Origin: DASUPK01 sp963800285
GTDB lineage: Bacteria; Actinomycetota; Thermoleophilia; Solirubrobacterales; 70-9
Length of the DNA: 26,672 nt
Assembly (NCBI GenBank): GCA_963800285.1
Contig: CAWDAL010000016.1
Coordinates: 1 to 26,672 of the forward strand
Direction: 5' to 3'
The position numbers and the translations under genes are program-made. Under the pieces are notes generated by a model. The model was not told the origin of the DNA. It made no database searches and saw nothing but the letters and a program-made list of their open reading frames with translations. Positions 1 through 17,000 of this stretch are shown here, one piece after another. Each line of letters starts with the position of its first letter. The stretch's first letter is position 1.

Positions 1-82
1 CCCACGCCCCGATGCCCCCCTGGCGCACTGGGGCCCTTGGTGATGTAATTGGCTGTCAAGCGTTCAATCGGAGGCGAGCTCT

Positions 83-1232
83 ATGCCCCAGATCCTCGGA
101 GCCAACCCGGCGATGCGACGGGCCTGGCTCGCGCATAACACCGGGCACGCCCTGGAATCCGCGGCGGAGATGGCGTTCGCGCCCGAAGAAGCCCGCGGGA
201 AGATCGAGAACCTCGTGGGGGCGACGCATATCCCGCTCGGCATAGGCGGACCCATCCGTGTCAAGGGACAGCACGCCGACGGGGAGTTCTTCGTGCCCTT
301 CGCAACCACGGAGGGGACTCTCGTCACGACCTACCAGTACGGCATGCGGGCGATCACCGAGGCGGGTGGCGCCAACGCGTACGTGTTGGCGGACGCGCTC
401 GACATCACCCCCTGCTTCGTGGTGGGGACGACGCGAGATGCGCTCGCCCTGGCGAGCTGGCTTGACGATCACTTGACCGAGCTCCAGGCTCTGGCCGCCG
501 AGAGCACGGCCCACGGCCGTCTGGTCGAGATCCGCCCGCACGTGTTCGGCCGGCGTGTGTTTGCCCAGTTCGTGTTCAGCACGGGCGATGCAATGGGCCT
601 CAACATGGTCAATCTCGCGGTCGACCAGATCTGCCGGCATGTCGCTGAGGCGGTGCCGTGCTGAGCGGTGGTACCTGCGCTGCAATTACTCGAGCGACAA
701 GAAGCCCGCCGCCATCAACCTGTTCCGGCCCTATGGCAAGGAGGTGGCGATCGACCTGACCCTGCCGGCCAGCGTCGTCGAGGCGCACCTCGGCGTGTCG
801 CCCCCGGATCTGGTCGAGTTCGCGGCCTCCGGTCGGCTAGGCACCATGCAGGCGGGCGCGCTCGGGGCGAACGCCCACTTCGCGAACGGCCTGGCCGCCA
901 TCTACATCGCGTGCGGCCAGGACGTCGCGCAGATCGTCAACGCGAGCATCGGCTTCCTGGACGTCGAGCTGGTTGGCGCGGCCGACCTCTACGTAGCCGC
1001 CCGGCTGCCGAACCTGGTGGTCGGCACTGTCGGCGGTGGGAGCAGCCTCCCGACGCAGCGCGAGTGCCTGGCCCTGCTTGGCTGCGACGGTGAAGGCACG
1101 GCGCGGAAGTTCGCCGAGATCGTGGGGGCGACCCTCGTCGCCGGCGAGCTCGCAATCTGCGCGGCACTGGCCAATGATCGGTTCATCGAGGCCCATCGGC
1201 GGAACCGGCGCATCGCTGCCGTTGCCGGGTGA
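83..1232 (+). pseudogene. Hydroxymethylglutaryl-CoA reductase, interrupted by a single frameshift
   Basis: HMG-CoA reductase reduces HMG-CoA to mevalonate in the mevalonate isoprenoid pathway. The first part (83-664) carries ENLVGATHIPLGIGGP, the catalytic-Glu motif ATTEG (Glu codon 311-313) and the cofactor motif GDAMGLNM, then stops at TGA 662-664. The second part, one frame over, continues with CNYSSDKKPAAIN (catalytic Lys, codons 696-704), GQD (Asp codon 921-923), GTVGGGSSLPTQ and a C-terminal His in EAHRRNR (codon 1194-1196). Rejoined at about base 658, where one surplus base would restore EAVPAERWYLRCNY, it gives about 383 residues, normal for a soluble bacterial enzyme. ATG 83 was chosen because CGGAGG lies 8 bases upstream and an in-frame stop sits at 41-43. 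All catalytic residues survive, so a sequencing indel is as likely as a real pseudogene. Family identity is very secure; intactness is not. Confidence 0.9.
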
Positions 1233-1300
1233 CACCCCCGAAGGCGGTCAAAACCCAAGTAGCTAAGTGGAGGGCGTGTCCACGTTCCTTGGCTTGGAAT

Positions 1301-1306
1301 TACCAT
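1301..1306 (+). promoter_or_regulatory. Possible -10 element for a leaderless HEAT-repeat transcript
   Basis: TACCAT matches the TANNNT actinobacterial -10 pattern and ends 6 bases before the GTG at 1313. No good Shine-Dalgarno lies in front of that start. No convincing -35 is seen. This is a short motif and could occur by chance. Confidence 0.25.
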
Positions 1307-1312
1307 GGCCGC

Positions 1313-1762
1313 GTGAGCGACTCTGTCCACCAGCGCCTTTGCACTCTGCTCGGGGAGGACCCTGTGCCGGAGGTCCGGACGGAGGCGGCGCGAGCGCTCG
1401 GAGTCACCGGGGAATCCAATGAGTCGGTTGAGCCGCTTGTCGCGGCGCTCGATGACTCGAGCGCCGAGGTGCGACGGGCGGCGACCCTCGCCCTTGGGCG
1501 CATTGCGGATCCCCGTGCCGTGGAGGCGCTCGTCACCGCCCTTGGCGAACGGCCTGAGCTCTGGCGCGAGGCATCGGCCGCGCTGGCGGCTGCCGCCGAC
1601 TCCGACCTGCTGGACCGGCTCGTGCCGTTCCTTGACTCGGAGTCGAGCCACGTGCGCTCCGGCGCCATTCGCGCGATCGCCGCGGTCAGCAGCTCCACGC
1701 GGGCGGAGCCCCCCGTCTTCGAGTACACCGACGACGAGGGGCACCGGCACATCCTGTTCTGA
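1313..1762 (+). CDS. Small HEAT-repeat (PBS-lyase-like) protein
   Basis: This roughly 149-residue protein consists mostly of alpha-helical HEAT/armadillo-like repeats. Examples are PEVRTEAARALG, AEVRRAATLALGRIADPRAV and SHVRSGAIRAIAAV, each about 30 residues apart. Such repeats are usually protein-protein interaction scaffolds; no catalytic motif is visible and the partner is unknown. It ends with a short acidic tail (EYTDDEGHRHILF). The reading frame is open back to a GTG at 1229 that overlaps the HMG-CoA reductase stop (GTGA). Codons between 1229 and 1312 have much less G/C at third positions than either gene, so I prefer GTG 1313. A TACCAT hexamer at 1301-1306 sits 6 bases before that GTG, the spacing of a leaderless actinobacterial transcript. 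Start choice is uncertain; the repeat assignment is good. Confidence 0.7.
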   Translation: MSDSVHQRLCTLLGEDPVPEVRTEAARALGVTGESNESVEPLVAALDDSSAEVRRAATLALGRIADPRAVEALVTALGERPELWREASAALAAAADSDLLDRLVPFLDSESSHVRSGAIRAIAAVSSSTRAEPPVFEYTDDEGHRHILF

Positions 1763-1765
1763 TCT

Positions 1766-1783
1766 AGCGCTCGAAGCCGCGCT
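1766..1783. terminator. Weak hairpin between convergent genes
   Basis: AGCGC, an 8-base loop and GCGCT form a short GC-rich stem in the 31-base gap between the convergent HEAT-repeat and PPTase stop codons. There is no U-tract on either strand and the stem is only 5 bp, so termination here is a guess from position. Confidence 0.2.
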
Positions 1784-2433
1784 CGCAGCCAACCTAGGAG
1801 AGCTCGATGGGCGCCGCCTCGGAAGCCTGGTCGCTCGTCACGGTCATCACCCATCCCGCATCGTGGCGCCACCAACCGAGTTCGACCGGACCGTCCTCCC
1901 AGCTGATCTGAAGCCGGGCCCACGACCCGGCACGCTGAGCGAGACCCTCGGCCTCGACGGTGGCGCGGCGGAGGTTCAGCCGCAGGCCCTCGCGCCTCGC
2001 CTTCGAGGCGGCCTCCTTCGCGGTCCAGATCAGGTTCGCCGCCAGGTCCCGGGCTTCACCGTTCTGGGCGCTGACCAGCTCGCGCTCGGCGGGGCGAAGC
2101 CACTCTCGGAGGAACGCCTCGCTACGAGGCTCGATCGCCTCGAGATCACATCCGAGTGCCGTAATCCCATCCGCCACGGTCGCCAGCGCCCGCCCTGCGC
2201 GGTGGCTGAGCGAGAGAGCCAGGTCCGCCGGCGAATCATCGATCAGCGCCTCGGGTGCGCCATCCTCAGCGGCGGCGATCATCACCGACTCTAGGGCCAC
2301 CCCGCGCCATGCCGCCACCGCAGCCTTTCCGGTCCAGCGCCCGAGCCGCCAGTCGTCGCGACGCTTGGGGACTCGAAGCTCCGAGAGAACCTCGCCCTCC
2401 TGCTCGCTGAGCCAGCGATCGTGCCGAGGCACG

Positions 2434-8043
<5,610 letters not shown>

Positions 8044-8049
8044 CTCGGG

Positions 8050-8055
8050 CCTCCT
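8050..8055 (-). promoter_or_regulatory. Strong Shine-Dalgarno for the TTG start of the carboxylase
   Basis: On the minus strand AGGAGG stands 6 bases before the TTG at 8043-8041 and overlaps the TAG stop of the megasynthase (8056-8054). It supports TTG as the real start and suggests that ribosomes ending the megasynthase re-initiate directly on the carboxylase. Confidence 0.75.
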
Positions 8056-11000
8056 AGCTCATCGCCGAGCGGATCGGCTCGAGCGCTTCAGCGTCCAGAG
8101 CGCCGGGAAGCTCGATGGTGCGATAGCCCTGGAGCATCACCCTGACGTTGCCCGCCTCGTCGACCACGCGGGCGTCCACCGCCGATCCGTCCTCGCGCGG
8201 ATGGACGACGGCGAGCAGCTGGCCCGGTGCGTCCGCGCCGGCGTAGCGGATTACCCGGTCGATGTGGGTGGGCAGGGCCATTCGCCCAGTGGTGCCGAGC
8301 TCCCACACCCCGGCCGTCTGGAAGCAGAGCTCGATCAGCCGTGGCGCGGCGATGGTGGGCTCCTCCGCCGGCTCGTGATCAGGCGGCAGGTCCGCCGCGA
8401 GCCGTCCGACCACGTCGCCGTTGTGGCGCCAGGCCCGGTCGAGGACCCGGAAGGCGGGGCCGTGGAAGTAGATCTCGTAGATCGCCTCCGGGCCGATGCC
8501 GCCATCCGACTCGCCATCATCGGGCGCATCCGCCTGATCCGGCGGCTGGACCGGCTCTCGAGCGAGCACCGCCCGGCCGCTGAAGTGGACGGTCCGCTCC
8601 TCGCCGGTCGGCAGCGAGCGGGTACCGACCAGGCGGCATTCCGCGATCAGGGTGCCGTCGCTTCCGTTGCGGTGCAGGACCTGGAGCTCCAGAGCCCGGG
8701 GCTCGTCGCGGAAGAACTTGAACGGAGCGCTGAGCTCGATGTCCTCGAGCGCGATCACCTGCCAGTCCGGCAGCAACCCGGCCGCCGCCTCGGCGAACGC
8801 CTCGATGCCCATCACCCCAGGCAGCACCGGCGTGCCCTCGATCCGGTGGTGGTCGAGGAAGGCCTGATGGGTGGGGTCGAGCTCGATCAGGACCTTGAAC
8901 CCATCGCTTGAGCTGAACCCAGCGAGCCTGCCGGTCATCGGGCCGTGATGAGCCTTGATCGCCTCCGTCGCGGCCCTGGGGTCGAGCCCGCCGGTGGGAT
9001 GGCGCTCCTCGAGCATCATCCCGAGCGCCCCGGCGACCAGGACCTCGGTCCCGGGTCCAGCAGCCGTCAGCTCGCGGCGCACCACCGGCACGCCGACCTT
9101 CGGGGGAAGCATGTCGATGCCGGCCATCTCCATCACCTTCGGAATCGAGCCGCGGCTCGCCATCCCAATCTCGGCCCAGGCGGTCCAGTCGATCGCCACG
9201 CCCCTGACGCCCTCGCCGCGGAGGCGCGAGATGCTCTTGCAGAGCAGGTCGTTGGCGGCGGCGTAGTCGGTCTGCCCGCCGTTTCCGAAGCGCGCCGCGA
9301 TCGAGCTGAAGACGACGGCGCTGCCGAAGGCGGCATCCCCGAGCGCGTTCAGCAGGTTGAACCAGCCGTTGACCTTGACGTCGAAGACCAGGTCGAACTC
9401 CGACTGCGGCTTGTCGGGCAGGAAGTGGCTCACCTCGAGCCCGGCGCAGTGGATCAGCGCGTCGACCCGGCCGCTGTCCCTGAGCACGTCCTTGATCGCG
9501 GCTGAGACCTGCTCAGGATCGGTCAGGTCGGCCTGGTGCCAGTAGGACTTGCCGCCCGCCGCACGGATCGCTTCGAGCGCATCCAGCGCCGCGCGGGCCC
9601 GTTCGACCTTGGACAGCTCCCGCTCGACTGACTTGGGCGTCGGGCGCTCGCCTCGGGCCTTGATGCGCCCGGCCAGCTCGCGCTTGAGCCCCTCTCGGTC
9701 GGAGACGAACTTGGCGAGGTCCGGATCGCCCGGATCCGGCTCCTCGACCAGATCGAGCAGATGGAAGGTACCGCCGGATGCCGCGGCCAGGTCGGCCGTG
9801 ATCGCCGAGACGATGCTGCCGGCGGCTCCGGTGACGCAGAAGACGGTCTCCATTTCCAGCGCCCGAGCCGGGTCGGGCTCGGCGGGCCGCTCCACGAGGC
9901 CCACCGCCCATCGCAGCCCGTCGGCGTGGCCGACCTCGACCACGCCGGGGTCCCGCAGGGTCTCCTCGATCAGGATGTGCGCGAGCGCGGCGGTCTTGCG
10001 GCTGGGCGGGAAGTCGACGGCCTTGACCAGGGCCTCGGGGCGCTCGCGCGCGAGTGACTTCACGAAGCCGGTCACCGCGCCGCCCATCGCCGAGGTCGCG
10101 CCCGCGTCGTCGTAGCCGTGGCGGCCACCGAGGCGGGTGCCCGCGACGAGGAAGGTCGCATCGCCCTCGATCTGATCGGCGAGCTCACGCATCGCCCGCG
10201 CGAGCAGCTTCACCCGAACGCGCAGGCCCTCGGCCCAGGCCTCCGGATCGAGCTCGGCCGGCGGCGGCTCGGCATCCATGGCGGGCAGCCAGTAGATGCC
10301 GTTGACGGCTGCCTCGGCCGTCCAGGCCTGGATCTGACTTTCGACGTCGTCGCCGTGCGGGTCCGCTATCAGGACCTCGACGCCGAGCTTCCGCAGCTTC
10401 TTCTCGAGCGCGGTCGCCACTCCGCCGGTATCGGGCATGACGATCACGCGCTTGCCGGAATCGAGGGAGACTCCCGTCGGGACGCAGTGCTCGAGCGCCG
10501 GACGCACGACCGGCACCGGAACGCGGCGCGGGAAGCGCTTAGGCTCGCCGACCTCCGGCGCCGCGGCTCCGGGGGCGCCTTCGTCCCGCGCGACCGGCGC
10601 GGGCTCCTCCTCGGGGAGACCGGATCGCTCCCTGACGAACGCGACGACGTGGTTGAGCGTCGGGTAGTCGCGCAGCTTCAGCGTGTCGTCGAAGGGGATC
10701 TCGTAGGACTCGCGGATCGAGGCGAACACCTCGGCCTGCTTGACCGTGTCGATCCCCAGGTCGGCCTCCAGGTCGAGGTCCATGTCGAGGAGGTCGGTCG
10801 GGTAGCCCGTCTCCTCGGAGACGACGGCGAGGACGCGCTCGGTGACGTCGTCCTGCGCGGGCGCGGCCGAGGGCGCCGGCCCTGCGGCAGCCGGCTCGGG
10901 CGCGCGGGCCGGCTCGGAGGAGGGGGCCGCGGCAGTGGGGGTCGGCGTCACGGCCGGCTCCTCGGGGGCCGGCGCGACGCCGGATCGCTCCCTGACGAAC

Positions 11001-14000
11001 GCGACGACGTGGTTGAGCGTCGGGTAGTCGCGCAGCTTCAGCGTGTCGTCGAAGGGGATCTCGTAGGACTCGCGGATCGAGGCGAACACCTCGGCCTGCT
11101 TGACCGTGTCGATCCCCAGGTCGGCCTCCAGGTCGAGGTCCATGTCGAGGAGGTCGGTCGGGTAGCCCGTCTCCTCGGAGACGACGGCGAGGACGCGCTC
11201 GGTGACGTCGTCCTGCGCGGGCGCGGCCGAGGGCGCCGGCCCTGCGGCAGCCGGCTCGGGCGCGCGGGCCGGCTCGGAGGAGGGGGCCGCGGCAGTGGGG
11301 GTCGGCGTCACGGCCGGCTCCTCGGGGGCCGGCGCGACGCCGGATCGCTCCCTGACGAACGCGACGACGTGGTTGAGCGTCGGGTAGTCGCGCAGCTTCA
11401 GCGTGTCGTCGAAGGGGATCTCGTAGGACTCGCGGATCGAGGCGAACACCTCGGCCTGCTTGACCGTGTCGATCCCCAGGTCGGCCTCCAGGTCGAGGTC
11501 CATGTCGAGGAGGTCGGTCGGGTAGCCCGTCTCCTCGGAGACGACGGCGAGGACGCGCTCGGTGACGTCGTCCTGCGCGGGCGCGGCCGAGGGCGCCGGC
11601 CCTGCGGCAGCCGGCTCGGGCGCGCGGGCCGGCTCGGAGGAGGGGGCCGCGGCAGTGGGGGTCGGCGTCACGGCCGGCTCCTCGGGGGCCGGCGCGACGC
11701 CGGATCGCTCCCTGACGAACGCGACGACGTGGTTGAGCGTCGGGTAGTCGCGCAGCTTCAGCGTGTCGTCGAAGGGGATCTCGTAGGACTCGCGGATCGA
11801 GGCGAACACCTCGGCCTGCTTGACCGTGTCGATCCCCAGGTCGGCCTCCAGGTCGAGGTCCATGTCGAGGAGGTCGGTCGGGTAGCCCGTCTCCTCGGAG
11901 ACGACGGCGAGGACGCGCTCGGTGACGTCGTCCTGCGCGGGCGCGGCCGAGGGCGCCGGCCCTGCGGCAGCCGGCTCGGGCGCGCGGGCCGGCTCGGAGG
12001 AGGGGGCCGCGGCAGTGGGGGTCGGCGTCACGGCCGGCTCCTCGGGGGCCGGCGCGACGCCGGATCGCTCCCTGACGAACGCGACGACGTGGTTGAGCGT
12101 CGGGTAGTCGCGCAGCTTCAGCGTGTCGTCGAAGGGGATCTCGTAGGACTCGCGGATCGAGGCGAACACCTCGGCCTGCTTGACCGTGTCGATCCCCAGG
12201 TCGGCCTCCAGGTCGAGGTCCATGTCGAGGAGGTCGGTCGGGTAGCCCGTCTCCTCGGAGACGATCGCAAGCACTCGTGGCTCGATGCCGGCGCTCGCGG
12301 TGGGGGAAGAGGCGGGCTCGAACGCCTCGGCCGGGGAGTCCATCTCCAGGGCCGCGGGCTCGATCTCCGCCGGCGCGGAATCCGGTGCGGATGCGGGCGC
12401 CAGCCGCACGCCGGCCGGCGGACCCTGATCGACGATGCGGAGCCGGTGCTGGACGACCTCGAGCTGCGGCTCCTCGTAGCCGCACATGCGCCTCAGCCAT
12501 GCGGTCCAGGCGGCTCGATCGGCAACCCGGTAGTCGTGGCCGAGCTCGTCCGCATTGCGCCGGCGGCCGTCTCCGACGGGCGTCCAGTGCAGGAGCAGCA
12601 TCGAGATCTGGGAGCCGAAGCCCGCCGCCAGCCGGAGCGAGTAGCGGACCGGGTACGAGCCTCCCCCCGAGAGGTTGAGCTGGCCCAGCTCAGGGTCGGG
12701 ATCGCGGAAGTTGGGCACCGGTGGAACGACGCCGGTCTCCAAGGCTTTCACTGCGAGCACGTCCTCCAAGCCGACGCCCATAGGATGCCCGGTGAACCCC
12801 TTGACGTTCGCGATCACGATGCTGTCCGCGGCTTGGCCGAAGACGTCGCGCAGCGCGTGTATCTCCGCTGCCGCGCTGCCGCCGCGGGCGGGCGTGTAGG
12901 TCTCGTGCGAGATGAACACCGTCTCGCCGGCGATGTCCTCCCGGCGGAGCCCGCGGCCCTCCGCCTGCTCCACGAGCTGCTCCATGACGCCGCTGATGTG
13001 CTCGACGTCGAGCCGGGTGCCGTGAAAGGCGGAGTTGGCGGTCGCCGAGCCGAGCACCTCGCAGATCGGCGTCAGCGCGCGCTCGCGGGCGGCGGCCGCG
13101 CTCTCCACCATGAGCCCCGCGGCCCCCATGCCGAGGATCATGCCGTGACGGCGCTCGTCGAATGGCAGCGCTGCCTCCTCGACGACGTCGTCGGTCGCCG
13201 CCGCGCCGGAGGCGAGGAATCCGGCTCCGAGCCAGCCCATCAGGGTGTCCGAGGTGGCGTCGTCGGCCGCCACGATCAGCACGCGGCGGCACCGCCCGGC
13301 GCGTATCCAGTCCTCGGCGAGCGCGACGGCCTGCGTGGTGCTTGCGCAGGCGGAGTTGATCTGGGTGTTCGGTCCCCGGGCCCCGATCAGCTCGGCGAGC
13401 TGCGAGTGGCCCATCGAGAGGACGCGGAAGATGAACCGGCGGTCGAAGGTGTACCCCTCCTCCTCGAGCGTGTGCTCCAGGTCGTGAATGCGCCGCTCGA
13501 CCTCGTCGAGCACCACCGGATCGGTGCCGTCGTGATCGAGCATCCTCGCCCGCAGCGTCTCGAGCGCGGCGAGGCGCTCCCGGCGCATGTGGTCCGTGGT
13601 GTAGCGCGCCACCTCGTCGGCCATCTCCTCGAGGCCGGGGAAGGCCGATGCGTAGATCACCCCGGTGTCGTCGCGCAGCTCGTCGGGGAGCGACCAGCGG
13701 TCGGGGAGCTTGGTGCCCTTGGTCGTGGTCTTGTAGCGCAGTACGAGCGGGATCCCGGCGTCGCGAAGCGCGTCGATGCCCGCGGCGATCGCCAGCTGCG
13801 TGTCGTGCCCGAGCGCGGCCAGCCGCTCGTCGTCGACGCCGAACTCCTCGACCGGGTCGAACGCGCCGGCGCGCCCGGCGAGTTTGATCACGGCCTCGAG
13901 GCGATCGATCGTCTCGAACTTGGCGCCGCCGTCGTCGCCCTTGACCAACCGCGTGATGTGCTTGTCGAGCATCTCGCGGCGCAGGCGGCCCGGGATGACG

Positions 14001-17000
14001 TCGATTCCCTGCTCGCCGTTCAGGAGCCGGCCGATGTTCGCGTCGTCGAACAGCCGCTCGGCGCCGGGAAGCCCGAGCGCCGCGCCGGTGATCACCACGG
14101 GCTCATCCCCGGGCGCCTCGCCGGCGACGGCCGCCGGCGCGGGCTCGGGAGCCGCCCGGGCCCGGCCCTCCTCGGGGGCAAGGCGGGCGCGCGCCTCGCG
14201 CACGGGCCGCGAATGGGGCTGCGCCGTCGCGCCTGGCTTGAGCTCGACCGACTCGCGCGTGACCGGGTCCCGGCCGGTCCCGAGACCCGCTCCCCAGAGG
14301 CCGCACAGGGCGTTGTTGAACGTCGGCACGTCGCCCTGCTTGGGGTGGTTGCTGGCGAGGCTGACGATCGCGTCGTCGCCGAGCACGTCTGAGGCGAATC
14401 CCTGAAGGGCGTGCTTCGGACCGACCTCGACGAAGATCCTCGCGCCCTCGTCGTACAGGGTGTGCAGGCCCTTGACGAACTGCACGGGTGAGGCCACCTG
14501 GCGGCTCAGCATGTCGAGCATCTGCTCGACGGCGCCGTCTCCGGTGGGATAGAGCTCGCCGGTGACGTTGGCCACGGTTGGCAGCCGAGGGGGACGGAGG
14601 CCGAGCCGGGTGAGCATCGCCCGCAGCGGAGTGCTCGCGGGCGCGACGATCTCGGTGTGGAAGCCGTGGCTCACAGGCAGCGGGATCGCGGTATGCCCTC
14701 GCTCCTTCACCGCCTCCACGGCGTGAGCGACAGCGTCGGTGGCGCCGCCTAGCACGACCTGGTGCGTGGAGTTGATGTTGGCGAGCACGACGTAGCCGTC
14801 GATCCCAGCGACGATCTCCTCGGCCTCCTCCAGCGGGGCCATGACCGCTGCCATCGCTCCGGGGTCGTCCACTCGTAGGCTCGCCATCTCGCGTCCGCGG
14901 GCGCTCACTGCCTCGAGCGCGTCCCCGAAGGTCAGGCCACCGGCGGTGACCAGGGCCCCGTACTCGCCGACGGAATGTCCCATCACCATGTCGGGGGCAA
15001 TCCCGTACTCCCCCAGCAGCCGCGTGAGCGCCGTGTCGACGGTGATCACCGCCGGCTGCTGGATCTCGGTGCGGCGAAGCTCATCCTCCGCGCGCGCCAT
15101 CGCCTCCGGGTCCGCCGGGTCGGCAAAGATCAGGTCGGACAGCCGCCGGCCCTCGAGCAGCGGCGCCACGAGCGCGTCCGCTTCCTCGAAGAGCTCGGCG
15201 ACCACCGGCTCCCGCCGGCGCAGCTCGGCGAGCATGTTCGCGAACTGCGAGCCCTGGCCCGTGTAGAGGAACGCCACCTTGCCCGGGATGCCGCTGCCGC
15301 GGTGGATGCCGCGGCCGCGCAGCGCCGGCCACGCCGACGGATTGCCCGCTTGCAAGACTCGCAACGCCAGTTCCGCCTTCGCAACCAGGTCTGGCCCGTC
15401 GGCATAGTCGATCGCGATGCGCTCCGGGGCCCGAAGCGCTTTGGTCGGCGGCGGCGTCGGATCGAGATGGCGGCCCTGCCGCGCCTCCGCTAGCTCCGTG
15501 CGCAGCGCGTTGGCGAGCCCGCCCTCGTCGGCCGCGCCGAGCACGAGCGCGCCGCGCACGGGCGGCTTGCCGGACGCCGCCGGGGCAGGCTCGGCGGAGG
15601 GCGGGGGATCGACCGGGACGGCGACCGACGAGCCGTGGCCGTTGGTGGCGTGACGGTCCGGCGCGTACTCCTCCATGACGAGGTGGAAGTTGGTGCCGCC
15701 GAAGCCGAACGCGCTGACGCCCGCGACACGCGAGCGCCCGGCGGCGATGTCCCAGTCGCGGAGCTCGGTGTTGACGGCGAACGGCGACGCTGTCCAGTCC
15801 ACGTTGGGGTTGGGTCGCTCGAAGTTGATGCTCGGCGGCAGCACCTTGTCGTGAAGCGCGAGCGTGGCCTTGAGCATGCCCGCCGCTCCCGCGGCTCCTT
15901 TGAGGTGGCCGAAGTTCGACTTCACCGAGCCGAGGGCGATCGATCCACGCGGCAGCTGCGCCCCGGAGAAGGCGTCCATCAAGCTCTTCAGCTCGACCGC
16001 GTCGCCCACGCTCGTCGAGGTCCCGTGGCCCTCGACGAGCGTGCACTCCGCGGGCGACAGCCCCGCGTTCCGCCAGGCCCGCTCGATGGCGAAGCGCTGC
16101 CCAACCGGGTTGGGGGCGGTGATGCCCTTGCCCTTGCCATCGCTCGCGCTCCCCACCCCGCGGACCACGGCGTAGATCCGATCCTCGTCGCGGACGGCAT
16201 CGCCGAGCCGCTTGACCACCAACAGCGCGCCGCCTTCTCCCATCACGAAGCCGTCGGCCCCCTCCGAGTACGGGCGGGTGCCGCTGGGGGAGAGCGCGCC
16301 GATCGCGCAGAACTTGACGAACGTGTGCGCGCCCATGTTGCGGTCGATGCCACCCGTGATCGCGACGTCGAACTCGTGGGCGAGGAGTCCGTCGACGGTG
16401 GCGTCCATCGCGGCCAGCGCGGACGCGCACGCCGCGTCGGTCGTGAAGTTCGGCCCGTGGAGGTTGAACAGGTTGGCGATCCGCCCAGCGATGCAGTTAC
16501 CGAGCTCTCCGGGCATCGTGTCCTCGGTGATCTCGGGGAGCCAGCCCTCGAACTTGGCGCGCAGCTCGCCCTCGATCGCGGAGCGCACGTCCGCCGGCAG
16601 CGCGGCGAAGCTCGCGGTTTCCTCCAGCTCGCGCGCGAGCTCTGGGAACATGATGCGCAGCGCGGTCAGGTAGTGCTTCTCGCCCGACAGGGCGTTGCCG
16701 ATGATCACGGCAGTGCGATCGAGGTCGAGCGGACGATCCGGCCAGCCCGCGTCCATCAGCGCCATGCGGGTGCAGGCGACGGCCCACTTGTGGGCGTCGT
16801 CCATCGCGTCGCCCACCCTGGGCGGGACCGGGAGCTTCCAGCCGAGAGGATCCCACTCCCATTCGCGCACCCAGCCTCCGATCTTCGAGTACGTGCGCTC
16901 CGGCGCCTTGGGGTCCGGGTCGTAGTAGAGGTCCGGATCCCAGCGCTCAGGGTCGACGTCGCTGATCGAGTAGCGGCCGGTGGTGACGTTGCGCCAGAAC

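Noticed and set aside
12..245. Short plus-strand open frame at the left edge
   Set aside because: It overlaps the HMG-CoA reductase coding frame and its translation is Arg/Pro/Ser-rich shadow sequence.
1229..1312. N-terminal extension of the HEAT-repeat gene from GTG 1229 overlapping the HMG-CoA reductase stop
   Set aside because: Codons there have mixed third positions unlike the neighbours and the peptide shows no repeat character. It remains possible but is less likely than GTG 1313.
10620..12264. CRISPR array or satellite DNA
   Set aside because: The 360-base unit is fully coding in frame with clear ACP homology and has no spacer structure.
10539..12500. A 653-codon minus-strand open frame overlapping the ACP array
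   Set aside because: It is an alternative frame of the megasynthase repeat, rich in Arg/Gly/Ala with no domain; the repeat being a multiple of 3 keeps it open artificially.
13000..14104. KS2 as a chain-length factor (inactive KS)
   Set aside because: Cys1244 is present in NSACASTT and both His positions are retained, so the CLF interpretation does not fit.
10118..14392. A 1424-codon open frame on the plus strand across the ACP array and KS2 region
   Set aside because: It is exactly antisense to the megasynthase, has no recognisable domain, is dominated by repeated Arg/Gly/Asp/Val/Leu strings, and stays open because of strong third-position G/C and the 360-base in-frame repeat.
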